DNA of 64,000 nt from Adhaeretor mobilis (GCF_007741515.1 NZ_CP036263.1:1178001-1242000), one strand, 5' to 3'; positions 7,898 to 17,477 are shown, numbered from the stretch's first letter. Numbers and translations: made by a program. The notes: generated by a model not told the origin, from the letters alone.

Positions 7898-9694
7898 ATG
7901 AAGCGCCCAAAGATACAGCGTCCAAAGATTAAAGGCCTCTTGCGATGGAAGTACGTACTTCCGCGACTGGCCATCGTTCTGGTGATCGTGCTGGCTGTGC
8001 GATTTTGCTTGGATGGCGCGCTGCGCTGGGCGATGGTTGCCGGTGGAGAGTCGGCACTGGGTGCGAAAGTCGAAATTGCGGAGCTGGAAACGAAGCTCAG
8101 CGAGGGACGAATCACGCTGCGCGGCATAGCGGCTGTGAACCCTGGGAAGACGTTTCACAATTTGGCGGAAGCCGAAGAGGCGAACTTTCAGATCGATATG
8201 ACAGCGTTGCTGCACAAACGCGTGGTCGTGACTGACGGTACGATCTCTGGTTTGCAGTTTGATACGCCTCGCGAGACAGACGGTGCGCTGGAAATCGTAG
8301 AAGTCGAGGAAGAGGAGACAGGGCCTTCAGTTCTCGATCCCCTCAAAACGGCTGCTGGTGAGTATGGCGCTCAATGGGCGGATAACCTGAGCAAGAAGTT
8401 GGAGACCGACCTCGAATCTTCGCTCGAATCGCCCCGCGTTGCCAAAGAGCTACAAGAACGCTGGCCTGCGGAGTACGAGACACTTCAGCAGCGAGTGAAA
8501 GACCTACAGGTGCGCGGCAAGGAAATTGAGAAGAGCTTTCGCGAGGTAAAATCGAACCCGCTACGCAACCTCGATCGATTGCAGAAGCTTGAACAGGAAT
8601 TGCAATCCACTGAGCAGGAACTCAAGAGCCTAACGGCGAAGATTCAGAGCCTGCCGAAGCAAGTCGAGGACGATCGCAAACTGGTGGATGCGGCACGCAA
8701 GAACGACGAAGCGTTTGTTCGTAAGATGCTGCATCTGGAGGATCTGGACGGTGACCAACTCAGTAGCTATTTGCTAGCTGAAGAAAGCAGCGGCTATCTC
8801 AGCACGGCTGTGGGGTGGGTCAAACGGGCACGCGGATTGATGCCGGAGAAGCCGGAAGTCGTACGTAGCCGAGGCGTGGACGTACTTTTTATTGATCGCC
8901 AACGCCCCAAATGGTTGGTGCAAAAAGTAAATCTCACAGGCAACGCGACTCTCGGTGGCCAGGAACTATTGATGAGCGGTATGCTCACCAATGCGAGCTC
9001 GCATCCTCGACTGCTCGAGCAGCCTATGCAGATTTCACTCGCTGGTCAGGGTGCCCTCGAGTGTGACCTCGACGTGATTGTCGATCGTCGTGGTGAGCAA
9101 GCGGTGGATACTTTGACATTCAACTGTCCTCTGTTGGCGATGCCTAGTCGCACTTTGGGTAAGCCGGAGAAATTGGCCGTGTCGGTAGCCGGCGGACCGG
9201 CCCAGCTGCATGGCGAAGTTTTGCTGACAGGCAATAACCTCTCTGGCGAGATCTGGTGGAATCAAACCGATGTGCAATTGGGAGCGAGCATCGGCAAGCT
9301 CAAGGATGAGAACCTGAAACTCGCGTTGCAACAATCGCTGAGCAAGCTAGATACGCTCGAAGCAAACATGAAGCTGTCAGGCACATTGGAGCGACCCCAA
9401 TTGAAGTTGCACTCGGATCTCGGACCGCAACTGGCAGGCAGCATGAAGGCTGCCATGAGTGAGTACTTGCAGGGCCGCACTGAAGAGGTGATGGCCGGGG
9501 TTCGGGAAAAGGTAGACCAGCAGCTGGCTGCCCTCACGCAACAACGCGAACAGGCCCAGCAAGAACTACTGGCCAAGCTTGGTGAGAACCAAGAACTGCT
9601 CACTCAATTGGCGTCGCTCACCGGCAGTGGCACTGGCCAGCGGTTGTCGATACCCCAACTGGGCGGACTGCCCTTCGGCAAGCTGAAACGCTAA
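7898..9694 (+). CDS. TIGR03545 family AsmA-like envelope protein
   Basis: This 598-residue protein has a single N-terminal membrane segment (residues about 19-37, LPRLAIVLVIVLAVRFCLD). It is followed by an AsmA-like beta region (ALGAKVEIAELETKLSEGRI, ITLRGIAAVNPG), a long predicted coiled coil at roughly 170-270, and a second beta-rich part (WLVQKVNLTGNATLGGQELL). The C-terminal helical stretch is rich in Gln and Glu. Family knowledge: TIGR03545 proteins pair with TIGR03546 in Planctomycetes and some other bacteria, are inner-membrane anchored and face the periplasm. The likely role is bridging or lipid/envelope transport, by analogy with AsmA proteins only. It forms a two-gene operon with the upstream gene. 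Confidence 0.85.
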   Translation: MKRPKIQRPKIKGLLRWKYVLPRLAIVLVIVLAVRFCLDGALRWAMVAGGESALGAKVEIAELETKLSEGRITLRGIAAVNPGKTFHNLAEAEEANFQIDMTALLHKRVVVTDGTISGLQFDTPRETDGALEIVEVEEEETGPSVLDPLKTAAGEYGAQWADNLSKKLETDLESSLESPRVAKELQERWPAEYETLQQRVKDLQVRGKEIEKSFREVKSNPLRNLDRLQKLEQELQSTEQELKSLTAKIQSLPKQVEDDRKLVDAARKNDEAFVRKMLHLEDLDGDQLSSYLLAEESSGYLSTAVGWVKRARGLMPEKPEVVRSRGVDVLFIDRQRPKWLVQKVNLTGNATLGGQELLMSGMLTNASSHPRLLEQPMQISLAGQGALECDLDVIVDRRGEQAVDTLTFNCPLLAMPSRTLGKPEKLAVSVAGGPAQLHGEVLLTGNNLSGEIWWNQTDVQLGASIGKLKDENLKLALQQSLSKLDTLEANMKLSGTLERPQLKLHSDLGPQLAGSMKAAMSEYLQGRTEEVMAGVREKVDQQLAALTQQREQAQQELLAKLGENQELLTQLASLTGSGTGQRLSIPQLGGLPFGKLKR

Positions 9695-9750
9695 GACCGT
9701 ACCATCACGCATCACGTCGTGCCTTGTTGGGTGGTGCGTCGCGGGGTAGT

Positions 9751-9771
9751 TCACCACACGGAGTGTGGTGA
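9751..9771 (+). promoter_or_regulatory. Perfect hairpin just upstream of mch
   Basis: TCACCACAC (9751-9759) pairs perfectly with GTGTGGTGA (9763-9771) around the 3-base loop GGA. The right arm ends 4 bases before an ATG at 9776 and 13 before the preferred mch start at 9785. There is no U-run after it, so it is not a typical terminator. It overlaps the ribosome-binding region if transcribed from upstream, which would let it limit translation. This is inferred from position. Confidence 0.45.
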
Positions 9772-9784
9772 TACAATGCGTTCC

Positions 9785-10729
9785 ATGAACCTCAACCACC
9801 GCGCTGCCCTACTCTGTGACGACATGCTTGCTCGTGCTGACGAGCTTGGCATTCGTTCGCAGCAACTCGATTGCGGCACGACGCTCATTGATTGTGGGAT
9901 CCAAGCTGCTGGCGGTTTAGCCGCTGGAGTCATGCTGGCTCGGGCGTGCACGGCCGAGTTGGCAGAAGTGACGATCGTGCCCAGCGGAAGTTTGCCCCGA
10001 CCCACCGTCCAAGTGACGACCGATCATCCCAAACTGGCCTGCATGGCTTCGCAATACGCGGGCTGGGAAGTAAAGGGCAAGGGCTTCTTCGCGATGGGCT
10101 CCGGACCCATGCGAGCGGCGGCCGCGCGCGAGCCATTGTTTGAGGATTTGAAATACAAGGAACAGGCTAAGCGGGCGGTTGGTGTGCTTGAGACGGCTCA
10201 GTTTCCCGGTGAGGAAGTGTGCGGTGAGTTGGCTGACAAGTGCGGCGTGACGCCGGATAACTTGATCCTGCTGCTCGCACCCACCAAGAGTCTCGCCGGC
10301 GGAGTCCAGGTAGTGGCACGCAGCGTGGAAACTGCGTTGCACAAATTGCACGAACTGAAGTTCGATCTCGACTCAATCTGTAGCGGCTGGGGTTGTGCGC
10401 CACTTTCGCCACCCGCCAAGGACGATGTGTCATCCGTTGGGCGCACCAACGATGCGATTCTCTACGGCGGCCATGTCGTGCTACATGTGAGGTGTAAAGA
10501 CGCAGCCGTCACGAGTATCGGCGAGCAAATCCCCAGCAGTGCCTCAAGCGACTACGGCCGCCCCTTTGGAGAGGTGCTCGCTAGTTACGAATACGACTTC
10601 TACAAGGTCGATCCCCTGCTCTTCAGCCCTGCGATGGTCACGCTGGTGAATCTTAAGAGCGGCAACACCTTTCGCTATGGCGAACTGAACCAAGCGGTCC
10701 TAGCCCAGTCGTTTGGCGAGTCATTATGA
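9785..10729 (+). CDS. mch: Methenyltetrahydromethanopterin cyclohydrolase
   Basis: This is a 314-residue enzyme that hydrolyses methenyl-H4MPT to formyl-H4MPT in the cytoplasm, a middle step of H4MPT-linked formaldehyde or formate conversion. Family signatures are visible: CGTTLIDCGIQAAGG near the N-terminus, VQVVARSVETALHKL, GWGCAPLSPPA, and TNDAILYGGHVVL. Length agrees with archaeal and methylotroph Mch (about 315-325). The start was placed at MNLNHRAALL; an ATG 9 bases earlier is possible, and a longer frame upstream reads through a hairpin and has no homologous character. It overlaps the following ATP-grasp gene by ATGA, the same order as mch-orf5 in methylotrophs (established knowledge). 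Planctomycetes are known to carry these archaeal-like C1 genes. Confidence 0.94.
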   Translation: MNLNHRAALLCDDMLARADELGIRSQQLDCGTTLIDCGIQAAGGLAAGVMLARACTAELAEVTIVPSGSLPRPTVQVTTDHPKLACMASQYAGWEVKGKGFFAMGSGPMRAAAAREPLFEDLKYKEQAKRAVGVLETAQFPGEEVCGELADKCGVTPDNLILLLAPTKSLAGGVQVVARSVETALHKLHELKFDLDSICSGWGCAPLSPPAKDDVSSVGRTNDAILYGGHVVLHVRCKDAAVTSIGEQIPSSASSDYGRPFGEVLASYEYDFYKVDPLLFSPAMVTLVNLKSGNTFRYGELNQAVLAQSFGESL

Positions 10730-11598
10730 AAATCGCCGTGCTAGGTTCTGCGACAAGTTGGTACGTCGGTGACTTGCGTCGTGCGGCGGGCGAGCGGCAT
10801 AGAGTGACGCCGGTAACGTATAGCCAGCTGGCTTCTAAGGTGACTTCTGAAACATTGACGGTAGAGTCGGGCGAAATTGCACTGAATGAATTTGATGCCT
10901 TGCTCGTGCGCTCGATGCCGCCGGGTAGTTTGGAGCAGGTGGTGTTTCGTATGGACGCGCTTGCTCGACTCGAAGCGGCAGGCGTGGCGGTTATCAACTC
11001 CGCGAAGGCTTGCGAAACGGCCATCGACAAGTATCTAACGACGGCAAGGCTGCAAGCCGCGGGATTAAAGGTTCCTGACACCTTTGTTTGCCAGACGGCA
11101 GAGCAGGGGCTCGAAGCGTTCGAAAGATTGGGCGGCGAGGTGGTCGTCAAGCCACTGTTCGGTGGCGAGGGACGAGGGATAACCAAGGTAGACGATCCGG
11201 CAATCGCGTTGCGAGTGATGAAAACGCTAGAGCAACTCGGCAGCGTGCTCTATCTGCAGAAGTTCATTCCGCATAGAGGACACGATTTGCGGCTGCTGGT
11301 GATTGGCGAGCGAATCTTTGGCATGCGGCGCAGCAACCCTGATGACTGGCGAACCAACGTGGCACTGGGGGCGCAGGGAGAGCCGCTGGAGGTCACCCCA
11401 GAGCTTGCTGAGGTAGCGCTCCAAGCGGTGAAATCTGTGGGAGCAGATATCGCGGGTGTGGATTTACTGCCGGGGCGCGATGGGCAGCTCTACGTGCTGG
11501 AAGTCAATGCGGTACCCGGCTGGCGAGCTTTGAACCGTGTGACGGGCGTCGATGTGGCTCGACATGTGTTGGACTTCGTTGAGCGCAGAGTTTGCTAG
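10726..11598 (+). CDS. RimK-like ATP-grasp ligase linked to H4MPT genes (Orf5-like)
   Basis: This 290-residue ATP-grasp protein has the ATP-binding loop GGEVVVKPLFGGEGRGITK (about 144-162), PHRGHDLRLLVIG, and the metal-binding end DLLPGRDGQLYVLEVNAVPGW. Family knowledge: RimK/MptN-type enzymes form amide bonds with glutamate. In methylotrophic bacteria the gene after mch (orf5) is an ATP-grasp protein required for the H4MPT pathway, probably for cofactor side-chain building. The ATGA overlap with mch and this synteny support the same role here. The true substrate cannot be read from sequence. The next gene (oleC) begins 86 bases downstream on the same strand, so the transcript may continue into the olefin genes. 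Confidence 0.88.
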   Translation: MKIAVLGSATSWYVGDLRRAAGERHRVTPVTYSQLASKVTSETLTVESGEIALNEFDALLVRSMPPGSLEQVVFRMDALARLEAAGVAVINSAKACETAIDKYLTTARLQAAGLKVPDTFVCQTAEQGLEAFERLGGEVVVKPLFGGEGRGITKVDDPAIALRVMKTLEQLGSVLYLQKFIPHRGHDLRLLVIGERIFGMRRSNPDDWRTNVALGAQGEPLEVTPELAEVALQAVKSVGADIAGVDLLPGRDGQLYVLEVNAVPGWRALNRVTGVDVARHVLDFVERRVC

Positions 11599-11684
11599 GA
11601 TGTCCCCGATCGCGGCTATGGAGAAAGTGTAGCTTGGTGCACTCAAGGCTTCCCAGTGCGCGTCAGCTCCGTCAGAATAGGTAT

Positions 11685-13430
11685 ATGCCAGCGGTTGCTC
11701 CCAGTCTTGTAGACCACGATCCCACACTTGTGAATGTGGGCGATCGCTTACGTGAAATCGCAGCACACCTGCCCGACGCAATCGCGGTCGCATGCCCGGG
11801 GCGTGGGGATGTGGCGGGGCAGAATTCTTACGCGACTTGTACGTTCAGTGAGTTGAAAGACCATGCCGACGCTTTGGCTCGCGGGTTGGTGGACCTGGGA
11901 GTTGAACCTGGGATGCGGCTGGCGCTGTTGGTGAAGCCGGGCGTGGAGTTTGTGAAGCTGGTGTTTGCCTTGCTGCGTAGCGGGGCGACGACCGTGTTGA
12001 TCGACCCCGGCATGGGGCGCAAGCATGTGGTTGATTGTCTCGCCTCGATGCAGCCCGAAGGTTTTGTGGCGGTGAGTGCTGCACAGGCATTACGAACGGT
12101 ATTGCGCCGTCGGTTTCCTGAAGCGGTCCACAACGTGACGGTTGGGCGTCGCTGGTTTTGGGGCGGGCCGACATTTCAGCAACTACTCGCTGCTGGCGAT
12201 AAGAGCACTACTGAGCTACCGATTACACGTAGCGATGATCCCGCGGCGATCATTTTCACCAGCGGCAGCACAGGGCCACCCAAGGGCGTGGTCTACACAC
12301 ACCGGATGTTCGATACGCAGGCGCTGGAAATCCAGCGAGCGTACGACATCCAACCGGGCGGGGCCGACCTCGCTTGCTTCGCGCTGTTTGGGTTGTTTAA
12401 TTCCGCGATGGGTGTGACGACGGTTTTCCCGCAGATGGATTTTTCTCGCCCGGCGTCCGCAGAGCCTCAAGCGTTACTGACAGCGGCTCGGGATTGGCAA
12501 GTGACGCAGGCGTTTGCTTCCCCTTCGGTGTGGGACAAGTTGAGTCGTCATTGTGAGCAGACCGGTGACATGATTCCCACGTTGCGTAAAGTATTTTCAT
12601 GCGGTGCGCCGGTGCCGGCAGAAGTTCTCCAGCGAACCCTCAAGATGATCGCCGCCAATGCGGAAATGCACACGCCCTACGGAGCGACCGAAAGCTTGCC
12701 GGTGGCGACGATTGAAGCGAGCGAAGTACTCGGCGAGACTGCTGGGAAAACGGCGCAAGGTGCGGGTGTTTGCGTGGGGCGGAAGTTCGACACTATCGAC
12801 TGGAGGGTGATCCGAATTTCCGACGAGCCTATCGACCGGATGGAAGACACCGAAGAACTGCCGACCGGCGAGATTGGCGAGCTGATCGCCCGCGGCCCGC
12901 AAGTATCCACGCTCTACGAAAGTGAAAACAAACGCCACAACGCCATCGCCAAAATCGACGATGGCGATACCGTCTGGCATCGCCTGGGTGACGTAGGCTA
13001 CTTTGATGAGCAGCAACGCTTCTGGTACTGCGGGCGGAAGGCGCATCGGGTGGAAATGCTGCAAGGAGCTTTCTTCCCAATTTGCTGCGAGTCGGTTTTC
13101 AATAGTCACCCTGCGGTGCATCGCACGGCGTTAGTTGGTCCCGAGGGCCGTGGCAAGCATCGACTTGTCTTGTACGTTGAGCCGACTGATAACTGGCAGG
13201 AAAGAAATGCCAACGATGCTGCCTTTGAAGAGTTAGGTGATGAGATTCGGCAGCTGACCGATAAATTTTGCTTCGGACCAGCAGCATTTCCAGGTGCAGC
13301 AGAGTTCATGATGGAGCAAATGGAAATCGTCTTCGACGAATCACTACCTGTGGATGTTCGCCACAATGCGAAGATCAACCGGGAACTCATAGCCGAATGG
13401 GCCTCGAAAAATCCAACGTCGGTAGAGTAG
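11685..13430 (+). CDS. oleC: OleC-type olefin beta-lactone synthetase (adenylate-forming)
   Basis: This is an ANL-superfamily enzyme of 581 residues. The adenylation P-loop FTSGSTGPPKGVVYTH is clear, with MHTPYGATESLP (A5-like) and the hinge region WHRLGDVGYFDEQQRFWYCG before the small C-terminal domain. Family knowledge: OleC converts 2-alkyl-3-hydroxyalkanoate to a cis-beta-lactone using ATP, in long-chain olefin synthesis; older annotations call it peptide synthase or fatty acid CoA ligase. The assignment rests on the downstream OleD-like reductase (7 bases apart), the sequence style, and an OleB-like hydrolase at 29063. The start ATG at 11685 was chosen because the longer frame runs back into the ATP-grasp gene's 3' end. 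No OleA is in the window. An acyl-CoA ligase is the alternative. Confidence 0.82.
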   Translation: MPAVAPSLVDHDPTLVNVGDRLREIAAHLPDAIAVACPGRGDVAGQNSYATCTFSELKDHADALARGLVDLGVEPGMRLALLVKPGVEFVKLVFALLRSGATTVLIDPGMGRKHVVDCLASMQPEGFVAVSAAQALRTVLRRRFPEAVHNVTVGRRWFWGGPTFQQLLAAGDKSTTELPITRSDDPAAIIFTSGSTGPPKGVVYTHRMFDTQALEIQRAYDIQPGGADLACFALFGLFNSAMGVTTVFPQMDFSRPASAEPQALLTAARDWQVTQAFASPSVWDKLSRHCEQTGDMIPTLRKVFSCGAPVPAEVLQRTLKMIAANAEMHTPYGATESLPVATIEASEVLGETAGKTAQGAGVCVGRKFDTIDWRVIRISDEPIDRMEDTEELPTGEIGELIARGPQVSTLYESENKRHNAIAKIDDGDTVWHRLGDVGYFDEQQRFWYCGRKAHRVEMLQGAFFPICCESVFNSHPAVHRTALVGPEGRGKHRLVLYVEPTDNWQERNANDAAFEELGDEIRQLTDKFCFGPAAFPGAAEFMMEQMEIVFDESLPVDVRHNAKINRELIAEWASKNPTSVE

Positions 13431-13437
13431 GACCCTC

Positions 13438-14451
13438 ATGCACGCACTCGTTACCGGTGGCGGAGGATTCCTTGGTCGCTACATCGTGGAACAACTCATC
13501 GAGCGCGGCGACCAAGTCCGCTCTTTCGGGCGGGGCGAATATCCTGAGCTTTCCGAAGCTGGCATAGAAGTCGTGCGAGGCGACATCGCCAATGAAATTG
13601 CTGTGGCCGACGCTTGCGCTGGCATCGATTGCGTATTTCACGTTGCGGCGCTACCCGGTGTTTCGATGCGTGCGAAGCCTTACTACGACGTGAACTTGAG
13701 CGGCACGCTCAATGTGGTTGCCGCCTGCAGGGAACACGACGTTTCAAGATTGGTGTACACGAGCAGCCCCAGCGTGGTTTTTGCTGGCGAGGACCAAGCG
13801 GGGATCGACGAAACGGCGCCACTGGCCTTGGATTGGTTACGCGAGCATCGCAGCTATTACTCGCACAGCAAAGCACTCGCGGAAGAACATGTTACCAATG
13901 CCAGCGGCGAACACCTCAGAACCTGTGCGTTGCGTCCTCACTTGATTTGGGGACCGCGAGACGGGCACCTTGTGCCGCGCTTGTTGGATCGCGCGAGGAA
14001 AGGCCGACTGAGGCGTGTCGGTTCGGGCACCAATTTGGTCGATATGATCTATGTAGAGAACGCCGCGGAGGCTCATTTGCTGGCGGCGGACGCGCTCGCG
14101 CAGGAGGACTCGCCAGCAGCTGGCAAAGCGTATTTCCTCAGCCAGGGCGAACCGGTGAATTGTTGGGGCTGGATCGATGAGATTCTCGGGCTCGCCGGGC
14201 TGGGACCCGTGGAGCGTCCCATTTCACTGCCAGCGGCATGGCGAATTGGGCATGTGCTCGAATCGCTCTACAAGACGCTGCAGCTAAGCGGCGAGCCGCC
14301 GATGACGCGGTTTGTGGCCGCCCAGCTTGCGAAGTCGCACTGGTACGACATTTCGGCGGCACGGCGCGACCTGGGCTATTCGCCTCAGGTCACCACCGAA
14401 GAGGGCATGCGGCGCTTGGGGGAGTGGATCCAGGCGCTGGAAACTCAGTAG
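13438..14451 (+). CDS. oleD: OleD-type NAD(P)-dependent 2-alkyl-3-oxoalkanoate reductase
   Basis: This is an extended short-chain dehydrogenase of 337 residues. The nucleotide-binding motif TGGGGFLGRYIVEQL is at residues 6-20, VFHVAALPG follows, and the active-site YxxxK is YYSHSKALAEE with upstream YTSSPSVVF. Family knowledge: OleD reduces the beta-keto acid made by OleA to the beta-hydroxy acid that OleC lactonises, and the 3-beta-HSD-like family includes OleD. It starts 7 bases after the oleC stop, the usual OleC-OleD order. A generic NAD-dependent epimerase or steroid dehydrogenase is the alternative if the olefin context proved false. The 234-base gap after it (14452-14685) shows no gene. 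Confidence 0.83.
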   Translation: MHALVTGGGGFLGRYIVEQLIERGDQVRSFGRGEYPELSEAGIEVVRGDIANEIAVADACAGIDCVFHVAALPGVSMRAKPYYDVNLSGTLNVVAACREHDVSRLVYTSSPSVVFAGEDQAGIDETAPLALDWLREHRSYYSHSKALAEEHVTNASGEHLRTCALRPHLIWGPRDGHLVPRLLDRARKGRLRRVGSGTNLVDMIYVENAAEAHLLAADALAQEDSPAAGKAYFLSQGEPVNCWGWIDEILGLAGLGPVERPISLPAAWRIGHVLESLYKTLQLSGEPPMTRFVAAQLAKSHWYDISAARRDLGYSPQVTTEEGMRRLGEWIQALETQ

Positions 14452-14685
14452 TCACTTGACCCATCCCGGTAGCCGCAGCCAAACTAGGCTGCTGGGGAAT
14501 TGCTCTGTAACAGAGTCTAGTCGTTGGCAGGGGCTACTCCTGTGCACCACCGAGCTGTCAGCTCGCGGCTATTTCTCCCTGGGCTGGCCGCCTTCCAACT
14601 GGGCAAAGTCCGAACTACAATCTGGGATTGCATTTCGGTCAATTACTCAGCCTGTTCGGCTGGCAAAATACGATAGGGAGTCAAA

Positions 14686-16458
14686 GTGCTACGCACTCAT
14701 ACTTGCGGCGATCTTAGCGAAGCAAACATTGGCGAATCAGTGACTCTGTGCGGATGGGTAGACTCCTATCGCGACCACGGCGGCGGGCTATTCGTCGATT
14801 TGCGCGATCGGTACGGCCTCACCCAAGTGGTGTTCAATCCGCCCGACACATCAGAAGAGTTGATCGAGCTGAGCAAGACCTTGCGTACGGAGTATGTTAT
14901 TCAAGTCACCGGCAACGTGGCTGCTCGTCCTGAGGGCATGGCGAACAAGAAGATGAGCACCGGCGCGATCGAGCTGCGCTGTACGGATTTCAAGCTGCTC
15001 AACAAGAGCAAGACCCCGCCCGTCTCGCCCAGCGCAACTGGGAAGGATTTGCCCGGGGAAGACCTGCGACTGAAACACCGCTATCTCGATTTGCGTCGTC
15101 CCGAAGTCCAGCGAACGTTGTTGCTGCGAGACCGGCTGATTAAAGGCATGCGGGACTATTTTGCCGATCACAACTTTGCTGATATCGAAACGCCCGTGCT
15201 GGGACGTAGCACTCCTGAGGGAGCTCGTGATTACCTGGTGCCCAGCCGTGTGCATCACGGCACGTTTTACGCGCTACCGCAGTCGCCACAGTTGTACAAG
15301 CAGATTCTCATGATCGCGGGCTACGACCGTTACGTGCAACTGGCCCGTTGCTTCCGCGATGAAGACCTGCGTGCCGACCGCCAGCCGGAGTTTACGCAAC
15401 TGGACGTGGAGATGTCGTTTGTCGATGGTGACGATGTGATCGGCGTGATCGACGGATTGGTCGCGAAGCTCGCCAAAGAGCACCTAGGCATTGATGTGCC
15501 AACGCCCTTGCCGCGTATGACTTACGACGAAGCAATGGAACGCTTCGGGCACGATGCGCCCGACCTACGCTTCGGCATGGAGTTGATCGATTGCTCCGAC
15601 CTCGCACCCAAGAGCGACTTTGGCGTGTTCAAGAGCGTCGTCGAAGCAGGTGGCCACATTCGGGCAATCAACGTGAAGAACGGCACGAAACAATACAGCC
15701 GTCGCGGTATCGATGGGCTTACCGAGTTCGTGCAGGGCCTCGGGGCCAAGGGCCTCGCTTGGTTCCGTGTGGAAGAGGATGGCAAGCTGGGCGGCGCGAT
15801 CGCGAAGTTCTTTTCCGAGGAATTACTCGAAGAGTTTAAGGAGCGATTGGGTACCGAACCGGGCGACTTGATCCTCTTCTCGGCAGATAAGTTTGCCGGC
15901 ACGTGCAGGATATTGCACGCATTGCGTACGAAAATTGCCAAGGAGATGCAACTCTACGAGCCCGACACGATGAACTTCTCGTGGGTCGTGGAATTCCCCA
16001 TGTTCGACTACGACGAAGACACCAAGAGTTGGACCGCGATGCATCATCCGTTTACCGCACCACTGGAGGAGCATCTGGAGTTGCTCAAGACCGATCCCGG
16101 TAAGTGCCGCGCACAAGCGTACGATCTGGTGATCAACGGTAGCGAAGCGGGTGGCGGCACGGTGAGAATTCATGATTCGGAAGTGCAGTCGCAGGTGTTC
16201 GAACTACTGGGCATCGACGAGCAGACCGCCTCCGAACGATTCGGCTTCCTTTTAGACGCTTTGCAGTACGGTGCGCCGCCTCATGCTGGAATCGCGTTGG
16301 GAGTCGATCGCTGGGTGATGCTCTTTGCAAAGCTCGACAACATTCGTGATTGCATTGCATTCCCAAAGACTCAGAAGGCAGGCGACTTAATGACCGACGC
16401 CCCAGGGACGGTCGATGCGAAGCAGCTCAAAGAGTTGGCGATCAAGTTGGATATGTAA
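14686..16458 (+). CDS. aspS: Aspartate-tRNA ligase
   Basis: This 590-residue class II synthetase charges tRNA-Asp. The N-terminal OB fold (LCGWVDSYRDHGGGLFVDLRD) is followed by motif 2 (CFRDEDLRADRQPEFTQLD), the GAD insert typical of bacterial AspRS, and motif 3 (GIALGVDRWVML). Length matches the bacterial type (about 590). The start is GTG at 14686, preceded by AGGGAG at 14675-14680, one of the better ribosome-binding sites in this window; the next ATG would lose the OB fold. Whether it also makes Asp-tRNA-Asn cannot be judged here. It stands alone with its own leader. Confidence 0.96.
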   Translation: MLRTHTCGDLSEANIGESVTLCGWVDSYRDHGGGLFVDLRDRYGLTQVVFNPPDTSEELIELSKTLRTEYVIQVTGNVAARPEGMANKKMSTGAIELRCTDFKLLNKSKTPPVSPSATGKDLPGEDLRLKHRYLDLRRPEVQRTLLLRDRLIKGMRDYFADHNFADIETPVLGRSTPEGARDYLVPSRVHHGTFYALPQSPQLYKQILMIAGYDRYVQLARCFRDEDLRADRQPEFTQLDVEMSFVDGDDVIGVIDGLVAKLAKEHLGIDVPTPLPRMTYDEAMERFGHDAPDLRFGMELIDCSDLAPKSDFGVFKSVVEAGGHIRAINVKNGTKQYSRRGIDGLTEFVQGLGAKGLAWFRVEEDGKLGGAIAKFFSEELLEEFKERLGTEPGDLILFSADKFAGTCRILHALRTKIAKEMQLYEPDTMNFSWVVEFPMFDYDEDTKSWTAMHHPFTAPLEEHLELLKTDPGKCRAQAYDLVINGSEAGGGTVRIHDSEVQSQVFELLGIDEQTASERFGFLLDALQYGAPPHAGIALGVDRWVMLFAKLDNIRDCIAFPKTQKAGDLMTDAPGTVDAKQLKELAIKLDM

Positions 16459-16483
16459 CCACGACGTTTTGTAGCGAGTATTC

Positions 16484-17218
16484 ATGATGAAATCTTCTGC
16501 AAAGACTCTCTTACTAGTTGCAGTTGTGGCAGGTTGTACCCAGTCCTTTAAGCAGCCGTCCAGCGCCACTCAGCAAACTCAGTCAGGTGGCGGTGCCTCG
16601 CAGGAGTCCGCCATCTCTAAAGCAATCGCTCCTGAAGGAGAGCAGAGTGAATTCGAGGACACTCTCAACGCACAACACCGTGCTCCCATAACGCCTACGC
16701 CGCAGCGATACGAAGTTGCCAAGCCGGCGATCAATCGATACTCGGCAAAAATTCCACCCGTGCTACTGTCTGAGGAACATCGCAGTCGTTGCCTGGTGGA
16801 CATCGGAGAATCGTTTCCTAGCTTCGAGCTACCCAATGGTGATGGCACCCAGTTGCAGCTTGCTGACACTCTCGGCGAGCAGGCAACGGTCGTGCTCCTC
16901 TGGACGCCCGACCGCTGGATGTCGCGAGCGGCGATCTCCGATTTGCAGCGAGATGTGGCCGATCAAGAAGGCGTTCGCGTGATCACCATTGCCGTGGGCG
17001 ACAACTTCGATACGGATTCGAAGGTAACCAAGGCAATCGCTGGCGGGCACCAACTGCTCGACCGTAATGGCAAGACATCAGACATTCTCGGCGCAGGCCT
17101 ACTGCCACGAATTTATGTATTAGACGCCGAAGGTACCATCGCGTGGTTTGATGTGGAATACAGCGAAGCGACGCGACGCGAGTTGCAGACTGCGTTGACG
17201 GCGTTGCTAAGCGAGTAA
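16484..17218 (+). CDS. Lipoprotein with a thioredoxin-like (redoxin) domain lacking the CxxC site
   Basis: This is a 244-residue exported lipoprotein. A signal peptide (MMKSSAKTLLLVAVVAGC) ends in a lipobox with Cys18. A Gln/Ser-rich linker to about residue 100 leads to an AhpC/TSA-type thioredoxin fold: GESFPSFELPNGDG, EQATVVLLWTPDRW, VRVITIAVGD, GLLPRIYVLDAEGTI. Where a TlpA-like protein would have WCxxC the sequence is WTPDRWMSRAAI, so both redox cysteines are absent and thiol exchange is unlikely. A structural or sensing role outside the cytoplasmic membrane is inferred. It starts 25 bases after aspS but is probably unrelated in function. Confidence 0.8.
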   Translation: MMKSSAKTLLLVAVVAGCTQSFKQPSSATQQTQSGGGASQESAISKAIAPEGEQSEFEDTLNAQHRAPITPTPQRYEVAKPAINRYSAKIPPVLLSEEHRSRCLVDIGESFPSFELPNGDGTQLQLADTLGEQATVVLLWTPDRWMSRAAISDLQRDVADQEGVRVITIAVGDNFDTDSKVTKAIAGGHQLLDRNGKTSDILGAGLLPRIYVLDAEGTIAWFDVEYSEATRRELQTALTALLSE

Positions 17219-17477
17219 TTCTTCCCGGGGAAGCAAAGCCTAAAACGCCTTTAGTTTTCCATCTCCCACCTGGGTCTTCCCCGCTGTTCTTGCGGCGAAC
17301 CGCTTCTTGCAGCTGCTGGATTTGCGAGTTTCTCCCGAGTATTATCGATACAACTCGGGTTCGTTGGTGTTTCAATGGAGTGTTGGCAGATACTCTCCCA
17401 AGTTTTGGCGGAGTACTGCGAAGTGAATGAGTGAAGAGATTCGGAACAAGAGCGGCACACTAAAGTAACGGAACATC

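Noticed and set aside
9700..9720. Possible terminator after the TIGR03545 gene
   Set aside because: Weak dyad only, with no T-run; not supportable.
14312..14743. 143-residue frame spanning the oleD end and aspS start
   Set aside because: Overlaps both genes in another frame and has no domain.
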